NCBI RefSeq assembly: GCF_900115005.1 | Contig: NZ_FOUY01000003.1 | Coordinates: forward strand, 1 to 64,000 | Direction of reading: 5' to 3' | Length of the DNA: 64,000 nucleotides | From: Pseudonocardia ammonioxydans | GTDB lineage: Bacteria > Actinomycetota > Actinomycetes > Mycobacteriales > Pseudonocardiaceae | Shown here: piece after piece, positions 35,916-44,119 of the stretch | How positions within the stretch are numbered: position 1 is the first letter of the stretch | Layout of the letters: every line of letters starts with the position of its first letter | Notes under the pieces: model-generated | What the model saw: only the letters and a program-made list of their open reading frames with translations | Told to the model about the DNA's origin: nothing | The model's database searches: none | Translations under genes and position numbers: made by a program

Positions 35916-38321
35916 TCAGAACGGGGGCGGGTCCTCATCCAGGCCGTTGCCGGTCCCGGTGTCCGTGTTCGGCACACCGTTCTTCTTCGGCACACCGTTG
36001 CGGCGTGTGCCTTCGGAGGGCAGTGCATCGTCGCGTTCGGGCGGGCCGCGATCCGGGCGGCGTAGGTTGGGCTGTTCGTCCTCGGCGTAGACCGGGCCGG
36101 GTGCGGGCTCGTCGAAGCGGGGGTCGTCCGCGCGCGGCGCCTGTGTGATCGGTGGGGGCAGGATCGGTTCCGGTTCGACCCGGTACCGGCGTTTCAACGG
36201 GCTGGTCCAGACGAACCGCCCCGGCTCCGGTTGTTCGAGGCGCCAGTGGCCCTCGGTCTTCAACAGATGATCGTGGCGGCACAGCGGCCCCAACCCGGCC
36301 CGCACGGTCGGGCCGCCGTGGTGGTGGTCGATCGTGTGGTCCTGGTCGCAGCGCCGCGACGAGGTCCGGCAGCCGGGCCCGACACAGGTGCGATCACGCA
36401 CCTCGGTATGGCGGCGTAGCGCGGCGTGCGGGAACCGGGCGTCGGGGCGGTTGTCGAGGGCGGCGCCGGGGTCGTCCTGTGCGGTGTGGTGCCGGTACTG
36501 CTCGGCGATGTCGGTGATCACTTTCGCCCACCCGCCGTGCTCGGCGGCCTCGGCAGCCAGGGCAGCGAGTTGATCTTCCGGGATGTGGAGTTCGACGATC
36601 CCGCCGGGTGGCCCGTTGCGGTTGCGCGGCACGGGGCGGTGTCGGGTGATGCCTTCGGCGAGCAGGTGACCGTGGTCGTCGACGACGACCCAGCGCCATT
36701 GGGCGCGGTGCTGGCGGGCGACGAGGCGTCGCGCGGCGCTGGCGGGGATGGGTCCCCAGCCGGGGAGTTCGCCGGCGCGCTGGTCGAGGCCGAGCAGGGT
36801 GCTCAAGGGGACGCGGACCTCGGTCCCGATGCCGGCGGTGTTCCGGGCCCTGGTGTGGTTGCCGCTCGCGCTCGGTGGTGGGGCAGCGGCAGTCGGTGTT
36901 GAGGGGTCGGGCTCAGGGGTGGCGGCTGCGCCGCCGTTCGGGTCGCCGGGCCCGGGATCTGTGGGGCCAGGGCCTGGGCCGTGCCCGGGGCCGCTCGGCC
37001 CCTGGTCGTCGGTGTCAGGATCGTCCGAGTCCGAGTCCGAGTCCGAGTCCGAGTCCGAGTCAGACTCGGAGCCAGCGCCGCTCGAGCCCGCGTTCGGCGT
37101 GGAGGGTTCGACATCGTCGGCAACGGGGCTGTGTGTGCCGGAGTTGTTCGGGGCGGGGGCGTCCGAGTCGCGGGTTGCGGGTGCCCCGGTAGCGGTGCTG
37201 TCGCACTCCGAGCCGTTCGGTGTGGGCCCACCGGTGTCGGGTCCGTCGGGCGTAGGACCGTCGGGCGCGGGTCCGTCGGGCGCGGGTCCGTCCGGCGTGG
37301 GTGTAGCCGGGGCTGGTGCATCGGGTTCGGGAGCGTCGGGCGCCGGAGTGTCGGTTGTGGAGCCGCCGGGGGTGGCGCTGTCGGAGCCGGTGCCGCCGGG
37401 GGCGGGGCTGCCGGGGGTGGCGCTGTCGGCGGCGGCGCGGCCCGCGGCCGGGCTACCGGCGGCGGGCTTGTCGATGTCATTCCCGGCAGTGGGCCCGTCG
37501 GCGTGCCCGGCGAAACGGGCCATCAGCGCGCGCAGGATCCCGGCGCGGTCGAGCCCGTGCAGTGTCCCGTCGAGCAGGCCGAGGACGAGGTCGGCGCGGA
37601 TCTGGTCGATGGTTCCCGGGTGCCCGTCCCGCCGGGCGGCCTTGGCCAGGGCGTCGAGGCGTTCCCACGCGGCGGCGGCCTCGTCGGCGGGCAGTCCTTC
37701 GGCGGAGATGACGGCGGTGCCGGTCTCGGTCAGATACGCCACGACCAGCCGGTCCCGGATCGCCTTGCGATAGCGCCGCTCGTAGTAGGCCGGATCGAGT
37801 TCCAGGATCAGTCGCTTGATCCGTTCCCCGATCTGCCCGGTGGTGAGCTTCGGTGCGTGCGGCAGGACCGCCTCGCAGATCGCGGCGCGCTGGGCTGCGG
37901 GCAGGTCGGCGAGGTGCTGGGCGAACACCCGGGCCTTGGTGCGGTCGATCCGGCCCTGACACAGGGCGGCCTGCACCTGCGGAAGGTCGGACACCAGGGT
38001 GACGGCGAGGCTCATCTCGTACTCGGCGGCGCGGCGGTTCCAGGCCAGCGCGAAGCGGATCTCGTCCGAGCCGTACTGATCGGGCAGGGCACCGCGGCGG
38101 ATCTCCATCTTCCCGGCGAACGGGCGGCGGTGCACGACCTCGGAGATGGCGGCGAACATGTGGGCCTGGTGGTGGGACAGCTGCCGGGAGTGGGCGAGCA
38201 TGACCTCGTCGATGTCGTCGTTGCACACCTGGGTCAGGTCGATCCCGGCCAGGACAGCGCCCAGGCCGGGGCCCGGCGGCATCGCCGCCAGCCCCTCCGG
38301 GATCGCCTGCCCCAACTCCAT
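35916..38321 (-). CDS. DUF222/HNH endonuclease domain protein (13E12 repeat family)
   Basis: An 801-residue member of the large actinobacterial 13E12 family. The DUF222 domain (~20-265) contains LSHHQAHMFAAISEVVHRR and KARVFAQHLADLPAAQR. A ~220-residue low-complexity Pro/Asp/Ser linker (~275-490) follows, including a Ser-Asp run at ~420-433. A second conserved part (VPLSTLLGLDQRAGELPGWGPIPASAARRL) leads to a C-terminal HNH nuclease motif (CDQDHTIDHHHGGPT...LCRHDHLLKTEGHW, ~645-690). A tail of ~110 residues ends the protein. Its cellular role is unknown. A near-perfect LexA box lies four bases before ATG 38321, so it is likely DNA-damage-inducible. Confidence 0.92.
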   Translation of the reverse strand: MELGQAIPEGLAAMPPGPGLGAVLAGIDLTQVCNDDIDEVMLAHSRQLSHHQAHMFAAISEVVHRRPFAGKMEIRRGALPDQYGSDEIRFALAWNRRAAEYEMSLAVTLVSDLPQVQAALCQGRIDRTKARVFAQHLADLPAAQRAAICEAVLPHAPKLTTGQIGERIKRLILELDPAYYERRYRKAIRDRLVVAYLTETGTAVISAEGLPADEAAAAWERLDALAKAARRDGHPGTIDQIRADLVLGLLDGTLHGLDRAGILRALMARFAGHADGPTAGNDIDKPAAGSPAAGRAAADSATPGSPAPGGTGSDSATPGGSTTDTPAPDAPEPDAPAPATPTPDGPAPDGPAPDGPTPDGPDTGGPTPNGSECDSTATGAPATRDSDAPAPNNSGTHSPVADDVEPSTPNAGSSGAGSESDSDSDSDSDSDSDDPDTDDQGPSGPGHGPGPGPTDPGPGDPNGGAAATPEPDPSTPTAAAPPPSASGNHTRARNTAGIGTEVRVPLSTLLGLDQRAGELPGWGPIPASAARRLVARQHRAQWRWVVVDDHGHLLAEGITRHRPVPRNRNGPPGGIVELHIPEDQLAALAAEAAEHGGWAKVITDIAEQYRHHTAQDDPGAALDNRPDARFPHAALRRHTEVRDRTCVGPGCRTSSRRCDQDHTIDHHHGGPTVRAGLGPLCRHDHLLKTEGHWRLEQPEPGRFVWTSPLKRRYRVEPEPILPPPITQAPRADDPRFDEPAPGPVYAEDEQPNLRRPDRGPPERDDALPSEGTRRNGVPKKNGVPNTDTGTGNGLDEDPPPF
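37024..37064. repeat. Hexanucleotide GTCCGA repeat coding a Ser-Asp tract
   Basis: Six to seven GAGTCC/GTCCGA units code (Ser-Asp)n at residues ~420-433 of the DUF222/HNH protein's linker. A simple-sequence tract prone to length change in steps of two codons. Confidence 0.85.
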
Positions 38322-38324
38322 GGT

Positions 38325-38340
38325 TCGAACATACGCTCGA
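38325..38340. promoter_or_regulatory. Putative LexA (SOS) box upstream of the DUF222/HNH gene
   Basis: TCGAAC-ATAC-GCTCGA fits the actinobacterial/mycobacterial LexA consensus TCGAAC-N4-GTTCGA with one mismatch. It ends four bases before the ATG on the minus strand. 13E12 genes in Mycobacterium tuberculosis are among the known LexA-linked genes. Confidence 0.7.
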
Positions 38341-38737
38341 CCCCTGACAGTTTCGGCGCCTCGACCGGCCAGGAGCGACCGAGAGACACCTCAGTGCGCC
38401 CGGCGAGCGTGAAATCACCCGTTCGGCCGCAACCCTGAGCAGGTCGCAGGCGGCGGGACGGGTCGCGGACCGTGCGGTGTCGGCGGGAGATCGTGCTCAC
38501 GACCGGGAGGCGCGGAGAATCCGGCGAATGCGGGTCGAGGCAGAGTGTCGGTCGCGGCTGCAACGCTCCCGCGACGGTTCCGGCGGCTGACCGGGATCGT
38601 GCAGGCCCCAGCGATCATGAAGCGAGTTCTGAACGTAGCGTGATCCGCGTAGTACCAGGACGACGAGCTGCTCGCGCAGTACCGCGCGGCCGCCGCCCAC
38701 AGTCGTGTAGCTCAGTACGGGGAGAGGCGCACTGTCC
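38341..38737. other. Intergenic region without a convincing gene (~400 bp)
   Basis: Between the DUF222/HNH promoter and the amidohydrolase start. Codon statistics and frames give no credible protein. It has several short CGGGA/CCGGCGG repeats and, near its right end, GGGGAGAGG, the ribosome site of the amidohydrolase gene. No RNA gene recognised. Confidence 0.5.
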
Positions 38738-39962
38738 ATGGACCGCATCGTCGAAGCCGACCGGGTCCTCGTCGGTCCCGTGGGTGAGGTCCGCGACCGC
38801 GCCGCCGTACTCGTGCGCGGCGACCGGATCGCCGGGGTCGGCCCCGCGGACGAGCTGGCGGCGCGCTGCCCGGGCGCCGAGCGACTGAGCTTCCCCGGGG
38901 CGAGCATCATGCCCGGCCTGGTCAACAGCCACGTGCATCTGGCAGCCGACCTCAGCCCTGAACCGTTCGGCACGGTCCGACGAGGGTCCCGCGACGAGGT
39001 CCTCGCCCTGGTGCGAGCGAACGCGCAGGCGTGTCTGCGTTCGGGCTGCACCACGGTGCGGGACCTGGGCGACGCCCACGGCGTGGTCGCAGAGGTCCGC
39101 GACCACGACCGGGCCGTTTCCTCGGCCCCGACTCCCCGCATCCTTGCGGCCGGTACCCCGCTCACCGTCTCCGGCGGGCACTGCTGGTTCCTGGGCGGCA
39201 TCGCCGATACCGACGCCGAGATCCGCGCAGCCATCGACTCATGTGCCGTGTCCTCCGACCTGATCAAGGTGATGGCCGGCGGCGGCCAGATGACACCAGG
39301 CGGGCCGAGCGAGTTCCAGTCGCAGTACACCGTCGCGCAGCTCCGGCTCGTCGTCGAGCACGCCGCCACGCACGGGCTCACGGTCGCCGCCCACGCCCAC
39401 GGCACCGCGCCGATCCTCGACTGCATCGAGGCGGGCGTCGCGACGATCGAGCACTGCGGCTGGCGTTCCGGGCCGCAGCAACGCGACCGGCCCGACGACG
39501 CCGTCCGCCGCATGGCCGCCCAGGGCACGATCGCCGGCCACCACGCCCCCGCAGTGGCGCCGCATGGTCGAGCGGATCACCTTCCCCGACGGGTCCCGAT
39601 TCGGCGACCAGATCAGCTGGATGGCCGACCGCGGAGTCGCTCATGTCATCGGGACCGACTCCGGAATGCCCAACGCCGTGTTCGACGAGTTCCGCACGAG
39701 CCTGGAGCTCTACGAGGACCTGGGCTTCGACCGCGCCCGGATCATCGAGACTGCGACGACCGGAGCCGCACGCCGGCTGGGGCTCGGCGCGAGCACCGGC
39801 GCGGTTCGCGAGGATCTGGATGCCGACCTGCTCGTCGTCGACGGCAACCCTCTCGACGACCTCGATGTCCTGCACCGCCCGAGCCACGTGATCGTGCGCG
39901 GCCGCAGCTACTCGCAGGCAGACCTCGCGCCCGCCGGCGCAGCCACCGGGCCGGTGGCGTAG
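38738..39962 (+). pseudogene. Amidohydrolase family protein with an internal frameshift
   Basis: Metal-dependent amidohydrolase (imidazolonepropionase-related) broken into two frames. The 5' frame runs from ATG 38738 with FPGASIMPGLVNSHVHLAADL, KVMAGGGQMTPGG, AHAHGTAPILDCIEAGVATIEHCGW, and is intact to about 39535. The 3' frame resumes near 39540 (TTPPQWRRMVERITFPDG), then VAHVIGTDSGMPN (metal Asp) and LDADLLVVDGNPLDDLDVLHRPSHVIVRG to the stop at 39962. Both halves together give a normal ~408-residue enzyme. The shift is by one base in a C-rich stretch around 39530-39550, either a real inactivating mutation or a sequencing error. Preceded by GGGGAGAGG. The 39963-40213 stretch downstream is empty. 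Confidence 0.85.
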
Positions 39963-40213
39963 CAGCGCCCGGGCAGCGGTCGGCGCCCCGCCACGCTCGC
40001 GCCGACGGGCCGCCCGCCACATCGGAGCGGCGCCGGCGCAGCGCTCCGAGGGTGGTCCGAGTCCCGCGATCCCCACCGCCGTCCCGTCCCGCTACCGAGC
40101 CGGGTTCGGAGGTCCCGGGCCGGGCACGCCTACGTCGGTCTGACCGCGCTCGTCCGTGCTCCGCCGAGGGCAGGTCGCGGCGCCCGGAACTGTCCGGTCG
40201 TCGGCCAGGTCGG

Positions 40214-40747
40214 TCAGCCGGCCGGGACAGCGGTGTCGAGGCTGAACTGCCCGCGTTCGAGCGCGAGGAGCGCCCTCTTGATCGGTAACCCGCCGGCGTA
40301 GCCGGTGAGTGCGCCGTCGGAGGCGACGATGCGGTGGCACGGGATGACCACGAGCACCGGGTTGCGCGCACAGGCCGCACCGGCTCGGCGGGGCCCGTCG
40401 GTGACGAGCCCGGCGGTGCGGGCGAGCTCGGCGTACGCGGCGGTCCGGCCGTAGCCGACCTGGCGGAGTGCGTCGAGCACGGCGCGGTGCGGTGGCCCGA
40501 CACCGGACAGGTCGACCGGGACCTCGAGGTCCGTGCGCAGGCCGAGCAGGTACTCGTCGAGCTCCTCGACGGCCCGGTCGAGCAGCCGCTGCTCGGGTGA
40601 CCCGGCGACCGGGGCGGACGTACGGGCCGGGTCGGACGGGTGTCCGAACCGGAGCCGGGTGAGGCCCTGTGGTGACGCCGACAGCGTCACCGGTCCCAGG
40701 GTCGTGTCGTGGACGAGGGTGGGACGGATGCCTGCGGTCGTGGTCAT
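40214..40747 (-). CDS. ogt: Methylated-DNA-[protein]-cysteine S-methyltransferase
   Basis: Suicide repair protein that moves the methyl group from O6-methylguanine (and O4-methylthymine) to its own Cys. The 177-residue protein has an N-terminal RNase H-like part (GPVTLSASPQGLTRLRFG) and the DNA-binding part with GYGRTAAYAELA, ARNPVLVVIPCHRIV (active Cys ~137) and the C-terminal GYAGGLPIKRALLALE. GAGAGGAA precedes ATG 40747. Last gene of an alkylation-repair island, 78 bp downstream of alkB. Confidence 0.93.
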   Translation of the reverse strand: MTTTAGIRPTLVHDTTLGPVTLSASPQGLTRLRFGHPSDPARTSAPVAGSPEQRLLDRAVEELDEYLLGLRTDLEVPVDLSGVGPPHRAVLDALRQVGYGRTAAYAELARTAGLVTDGPRRAGAACARNPVLVVIPCHRIVASDGALTGYAGGLPIKRALLALERGQFSLDTAVPAG

Positions 40748-40825
40748 CGGCTGCGTTCCTCTCGCGAGCGGGACGGTCACCTGGCCGAACACCGTCCGGG
40801 CGGAGCCGGTTGCAGCGGTGCGGGT

Positions 40826-41503
40826 TCAGCCGTGGTCGTCCGGGAACCCCGAGACCCGCAGGGTGATGTTCAGGCGGCCGCCGGCCAGGCCGATCCCGGG
40901 CCCGTCGTGATCGGTGTCGGGGAGCAGCTTCGGTACGCCGTGGTAGGCGAGCCTGCTCCGGTCGCCGAAGACGATCACGTCGCCCGAGCGCAGTTCGACG
41001 TCGGTCCACGGGCGTCCCCGCGTCTGCGGGTTGCCGAGCCGGAACAGGCAGGGCGCACCGAGGGAGATCGACACGACCGGGTCGGCGGCGAGCTCGTCGC
41101 CGTCGCGGTGCATGCCCATCCGGGCACCGTCGCCGTAGTGGTTGATCACTGCGATGTCGGGCCTGTAGCGGAGGCCGCGGGCGGGGTCGGCGTAGGCGTC
41201 CGCGACGGCCTCGCGGCCCAGGTCGCCCAGCCAGGCCGGGAACTCCGTGACCGGGGAGCCGTCCTGGTCGTCGCGGGTACGCGAGTAGCGGTAGGGGATC
41301 CAGTGCCATCCCAGGCAGACGGTCCGCACGCTCATCCGGGCGCCACCCGGCAGCGCTGCAGCACGGATGCCGGGGCCCTCGACCGCCCAGCGCCGGCACT
41401 GTTCGACCAGGAAACGCTGCCGGGGCCGGTCGAGCAGGCCGGGCAGGTGGACGGCGCCGGGTGCGAGCTCGCGGCGCTCGCGGGGGATCAGCTCCAGGGT
41501 CAC
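40826..41503 (-). CDS. alkB: Alpha-ketoglutarate-dependent dioxygenase AlkB
   Basis: Fe(II)/2-oxoglutarate enzyme that oxidatively removes 1-methyladenine and 3-methylcytosine lesions. In ~225 residues: WHWIPYRYSRTRDDQDGSPV, then NHYGDGARMGMHRDGDE (iron ligands His132 and Asp134), VSISLGAPCLFRLG, ELRSGDVIVFGDRSRLAYHGVP (third His) and the 2OG-binding RLNITLRVSG. GTG 41503 (MTLELIPRERRELAPGAV) follows GGAG; the frame stays open further upstream through a low-complexity leader. It lies between the Ada-like gene and ogt. Confidence 0.94.
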   Translation of the reverse strand: MTLELIPRERRELAPGAVHLPGLLDRPRQRFLVEQCRRWAVEGPGIRAAALPGGARMSVRTVCLGWHWIPYRYSRTRDDQDGSPVTEFPAWLGDLGREAVADAYADPARGLRYRPDIAVINHYGDGARMGMHRDGDELAADPVVSISLGAPCLFRLGNPQTRGRPWTDVELRSGDVIVFGDRSRLAYHGVPKLLPDTDHDGPGIGLAGGRLNITLRVSGFPDDHG

Positions 41504-41658
41504 GCGGTCTGCTCCGGACGGGTGGTGTGCGGCCCCACGGCTCCCGCCCGGTGCGGGGCAGTGCGGTGCGGTGCGGTGCCTGCGTATCGGCTCGTCGGCG
41601 AACACTATCGCGGTGCGGGCGGTGCCGGCCGCGGACGATCGGCCGGGTCGCCGGCGTC

Positions 41659-41760
41659 ATCAGGCGGGATCAGGCGGGATCAGGTGGGCTCAGGCGGTGT
41701 GATCAGGCGGCGTCGTCAGGTGGTGTGATCAGGTGACGTCAGGCGGTGGCATCAGGCGGC
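41659..41760. repeat. Array of nine degenerate TCAGG(C/T)GG repeats
   Basis: Nine copies of (A/G/C)TCAGG(C/T)G(G/A) spaced 10-15 bp fill the 3' end of the Ada-like gene and the gap to alkB. The rest of the 41504-41751 gap holds no gene. It could be a slippage product or a set of binding sites. Confidence 0.7.
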
Positions 41761-42609
41761 GTCGACGGCGGGCCGGCAGGTGCGGCACGGTCGGTAGCCG
41801 GCGTTGCGGGCGTCCGCGACGCTGGCGAAACCGTGCCGGTGCGCCGGGGTGATGCGACGGGCGTCGCGGCAGGTCGGAAAGCAGACGATGCCGGTCGTGT
41901 CGCTGGCCAGGTAGTGCACGCCGGCCCGGGCCAGCTCCGCGAGACGCTCCGGGTCGGCCCCCTCGGCGCGCAGCAGGTCGGCCTTGCGGTCGGTGCCGAA
42001 CAGGTAGGCCCCGAGGTCACCGTCGGCCCGGACGACGCGGTGGCAGGGCACCAGCAGCGGGAGCGGATTGCGGGCCAGGACGCTGCCGGCGGCGCGGACC
42101 GCGCCCGGGCGGCCCGCCTCCCGGGCGACCCAGCCGTACGGCCGGACCTGCCCCGGTGGGATCCGCCGGGCCGCGGCGAGCACGTCGCGTTCGAAGGCGG
42201 TGCCGGCGTCCAGGTCGAGTGCCGGACGGGCGCCGGCGCGTCCGCGCAGCGACGGCGCGACACCGGCGGGCACCCGCGCGGCCGGGCGCAGCGGCCGGGC
42301 GAACCGCCGGCGGTAGGCGGCGACGAACGCGTCGTCGTCGAGGTCGGCGACCGGCCGGACGAACTGGGCCCCGGCGGTGGTGAACGCGACCCGGACCTCG
42401 CCGACCCGGCTGGGGGCGATCGCCCACCGGGTGAACACGCGGTCGTCGAGCCCGCGAGGGGCCGGGTCGGCGAGGCCGGCGAGCAGCGCCGGGAGGCCGG
42501 CACCGGCGGAGGCGCCGGAGGTGTGCGAGGCGGCGGTGGCGGTGTTGTGGGCGTCGGCGGTGTTCTCAAGTGCGCCGGTCAGCCGGGTGCCGGTCGGCGG
42601 AGTGCTCAT
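41752..42609 (-). CDS. Ada-like protein with permuted domains: methyltransferase domain followed by Ada zinc/methyl-sensor domain
   Basis: A 285-residue fusion in the adaptive-response family. Residues ~1-45 are a disordered Ala-rich leader. Residues ~45-210 form an O6-methylguanine methyltransferase (IPPGQVRPYGWVAREAG, then VPCHRVVRADG with Cys189). Residues ~225-285 match the Ada metal-binding, methyl-phosphotriester-sensing domain (TGIVCFPTCRDARRITPAHRHGFASVADARNAGYRPCRTCRP, four Cys ligands). In E. coli Ada the sensor is N-terminal; here it is at the C-terminus and the AraC-type HTH is missing. ATG 42609 overlaps the sigma-factor stop (ATGA) and follows GGAGGGAG. Confidence 0.9.
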   Translation of the reverse strand: MSTPPTGTRLTGALENTADAHNTATAASHTSGASAGAGLPALLAGLADPAPRGLDDRVFTRWAIAPSRVGEVRVAFTTAGAQFVRPVADLDDDAFVAAYRRRFARPLRPAARVPAGVAPSLRGRAGARPALDLDAGTAFERDVLAAARRIPPGQVRPYGWVAREAGRPGAVRAAGSVLARNPLPLLVPCHRVVRADGDLGAYLFGTDRKADLLRAEGADPERLAELARAGVHYLASDTTGIVCFPTCRDARRITPAHRHGFASVADARNAGYRPCRTCRPAVDAA

Positions 42610-43259
42610 CGGTGTCTCCCTCCGGGGGCGTTCGGGTGTGCGGGGACGAGCGGGCCGGGTGCACGGGGCACCGGTTCCGCCTGATCACCGAGCACGTCGC
42701 GCAGCCGGGCGAGCCCGCGCGAGACGTGCGACTTGGCGGTGCCCTCCTTGCACCCGAGGACGTGGGCGACCTCGGAGGTGGGCAGGCCCTGCACGTGCCG
42801 CAGGACGACTGCGATGCGCTGGACCTCGGGCAGCGCGGCGAGCGCAGCCCGCAGGGTGCGTTGCAGGTCGCCGCGCTCGGCCTGTTCGGCCGGGCCCGGC
42901 TCGTGGCTCGGGTCGTCGACGACGGGCTCGAACCGGGGTGGCGGGGCCGGACGGCGGGCCGCGTCCCGGGCCCGGTTCCGGGCGGTGTTGCGCAGGATCG
43001 TCAGCAGCCACGGCCGCACGGCCAGCGCCTCGATCCGCTGCGCGGAGTACCCGCACAGCGCCCGGTAGGCGCGCAGCAGTGCCTCCGCGGCGAGGTCCTC
43101 GGCGTCGGCGGGGGAGGGCGTGAAGGTGCGTGACACCGAGTACAGCAGGTCCCGGTGCCTCCGGACGACCTCGGCGAAACCGCGGTCGAGATCGCGCGCG
43201 AGCAGCCCGGGGACCGGGTCGGGCCCGGGCGTCGCACCCCATCCGGCGTCGTGGGTCAT
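42606..43259 (-). CDS. ECF-type RNA polymerase sigma factor
   Basis: A 217-residue sigma-70 family factor. Region 2 at ~28-95 (FAEVVRRHRDLLYSVSRTFTPSPADAEDLAAEALLRAYRAL...WLLTILRNTARNRARDAARR), region 4 at ~130-185 (LRAALAALPEVQRIAVVLRHVQGLPTSEVAHVLGCKEGTAKSHVSRGLARLRDVLG). It is the middle gene of a tight operon: five bases after the 2OG-oxygenase stop, and overlapping the Ada-like gene. No anti-sigma gene is visible. The likely regulon is the local alkylation-repair set, by context. Confidence 0.92.
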   Translation of the reverse strand: MTHDAGWGATPGPDPVPGLLARDLDRGFAEVVRRHRDLLYSVSRTFTPSPADAEDLAAEALLRAYRALCGYSAQRIEALAVRPWLLTILRNTARNRARDAARRPAPPPRFEPVVDDPSHEPGPAEQAERGDLQRTLRAALAALPEVQRIAVVLRHVQGLPTSEVAHVLGCKEGTAKSHVSRGLARLRDVLGDQAEPVPRAPGPLVPAHPNAPGGRHR

Positions 43260-43264
43260 GCCGG

Positions 43265-43999
43265 TCAGCGGGCGTTGTGGAAGATGATCCCCAGCACGTG
43301 CCGGTCGCCGCTGTGCACGGCGCTGACGCCGTGCCGCATCTGCACGCGGTGATCGCCGCGGGTGCCGCGGTGCGGCCGGTTGCGCACGGGAAAGATCACC
43401 GCCTGGCCCTGGGCCGGGCGCAGCACGATCGGCCGGGACTGGCGGCGGGGCCGCTGCTCGACGAAGACGCTCTCGCCGCCGGTGAAGTCGACGTCCGGGC
43501 GGGACAGCATCACCAGGAACTGCAGCGGGAACGTCAGGTCGCCGTAGACGTCCTGGTGCAGGCAGTTGTAGCCGGACTCGCCGTAGCGCAGCACCAGCGG
43601 CGTCGGCCGTGTCTGGCCCTGTTCGGCGCAGGCGGCCAGCAGCCCGTCGAGGGTCTCCGGCCACGGGTCCTCACCGAGCCGGCGGGCCCAGCCGTTCGCG
43701 ACCGTGGCCAGCGGCGGGTACAGCGCGGTGCGCAGGGTCTGCACCAGCGGCGGCAGCGGGTCGGCGAAGTACCGGTAGCTGCCCTCCCCGAACGAGTACC
43801 GGTCCATCCGGACGGTCGACCGGAACCGGTCGTGCTCGTCGAACATCGCGGTGATCGCGTCGCACTGCTCCGGGCCGAGCAGCGGTGGCGTCACCGCGAC
43901 GCCGTCGGTGTCCAGCCGGGCCGACAGCTGCGGCCAGTCGAGGACGTCGAGGTCCGGGCCCGCGGTGTCGTGCCCGGTGTCGAGGGGGGTGGGTGCCAT
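43265..43999 (-). CDS. 2OG-Fe(II) oxygenase superfamily protein
   Basis: A 244-residue dioxygenase with the double-stranded beta-helix motif: NCLHQDVYGDLTFPLQFLVMLS (His-x-Asp iron pair), GGESVFVEQRPRRQSRPIVLRPAQGQAVIFPV, and a C-terminal VQMRHGVSAVHSGDRHVLGIIFHNAR (second His, then the 2OG-binding Arg). It differs from AlkB in motif spacing. The substrate is unknown; because it heads the operon with an ECF sigma factor and the Ada-like protein, a role in alkylation damage (nucleic acid or protein demethylation) is the working guess. ATG 43999 follows AAGGAGA. Confidence 0.88.
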   Translation of the reverse strand: MAPTPLDTGHDTAGPDLDVLDWPQLSARLDTDGVAVTPPLLGPEQCDAITAMFDEHDRFRSTVRMDRYSFGEGSYRYFADPLPPLVQTLRTALYPPLATVANGWARRLGEDPWPETLDGLLAACAEQGQTRPTPLVLRYGESGYNCLHQDVYGDLTFPLQFLVMLSRPDVDFTGGESVFVEQRPRRQSRPIVLRPAQGQAVIFPVRNRPHRGTRGDHRVQMRHGVSAVHSGDRHVLGIIFHNAR

Positions 44000-44119
44000 C
44001 GGCGGTCTCCTTCTCCCACGGCGACGCCCCGGCCGCACCGGGACGAGGGTGCACAGCACACCCGGCACTCCCAACACCACCGTGCGGGATCCGGTTGCAC
44101 ACCGTCCAGGGGACAGTGG

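Noticed and set aside
37024..37064. Possible CRISPR-like short repeat
   Set aside because: Perfect hexanucleotide units without spacers, inside a coding sequence (Ser-Asp tract).
39963..40213. A further gene between the amidohydrolase and ogt
   Set aside because: Frames there give only Arg/Pro-rich sequence without start signals or similarity; treated as intergenic.
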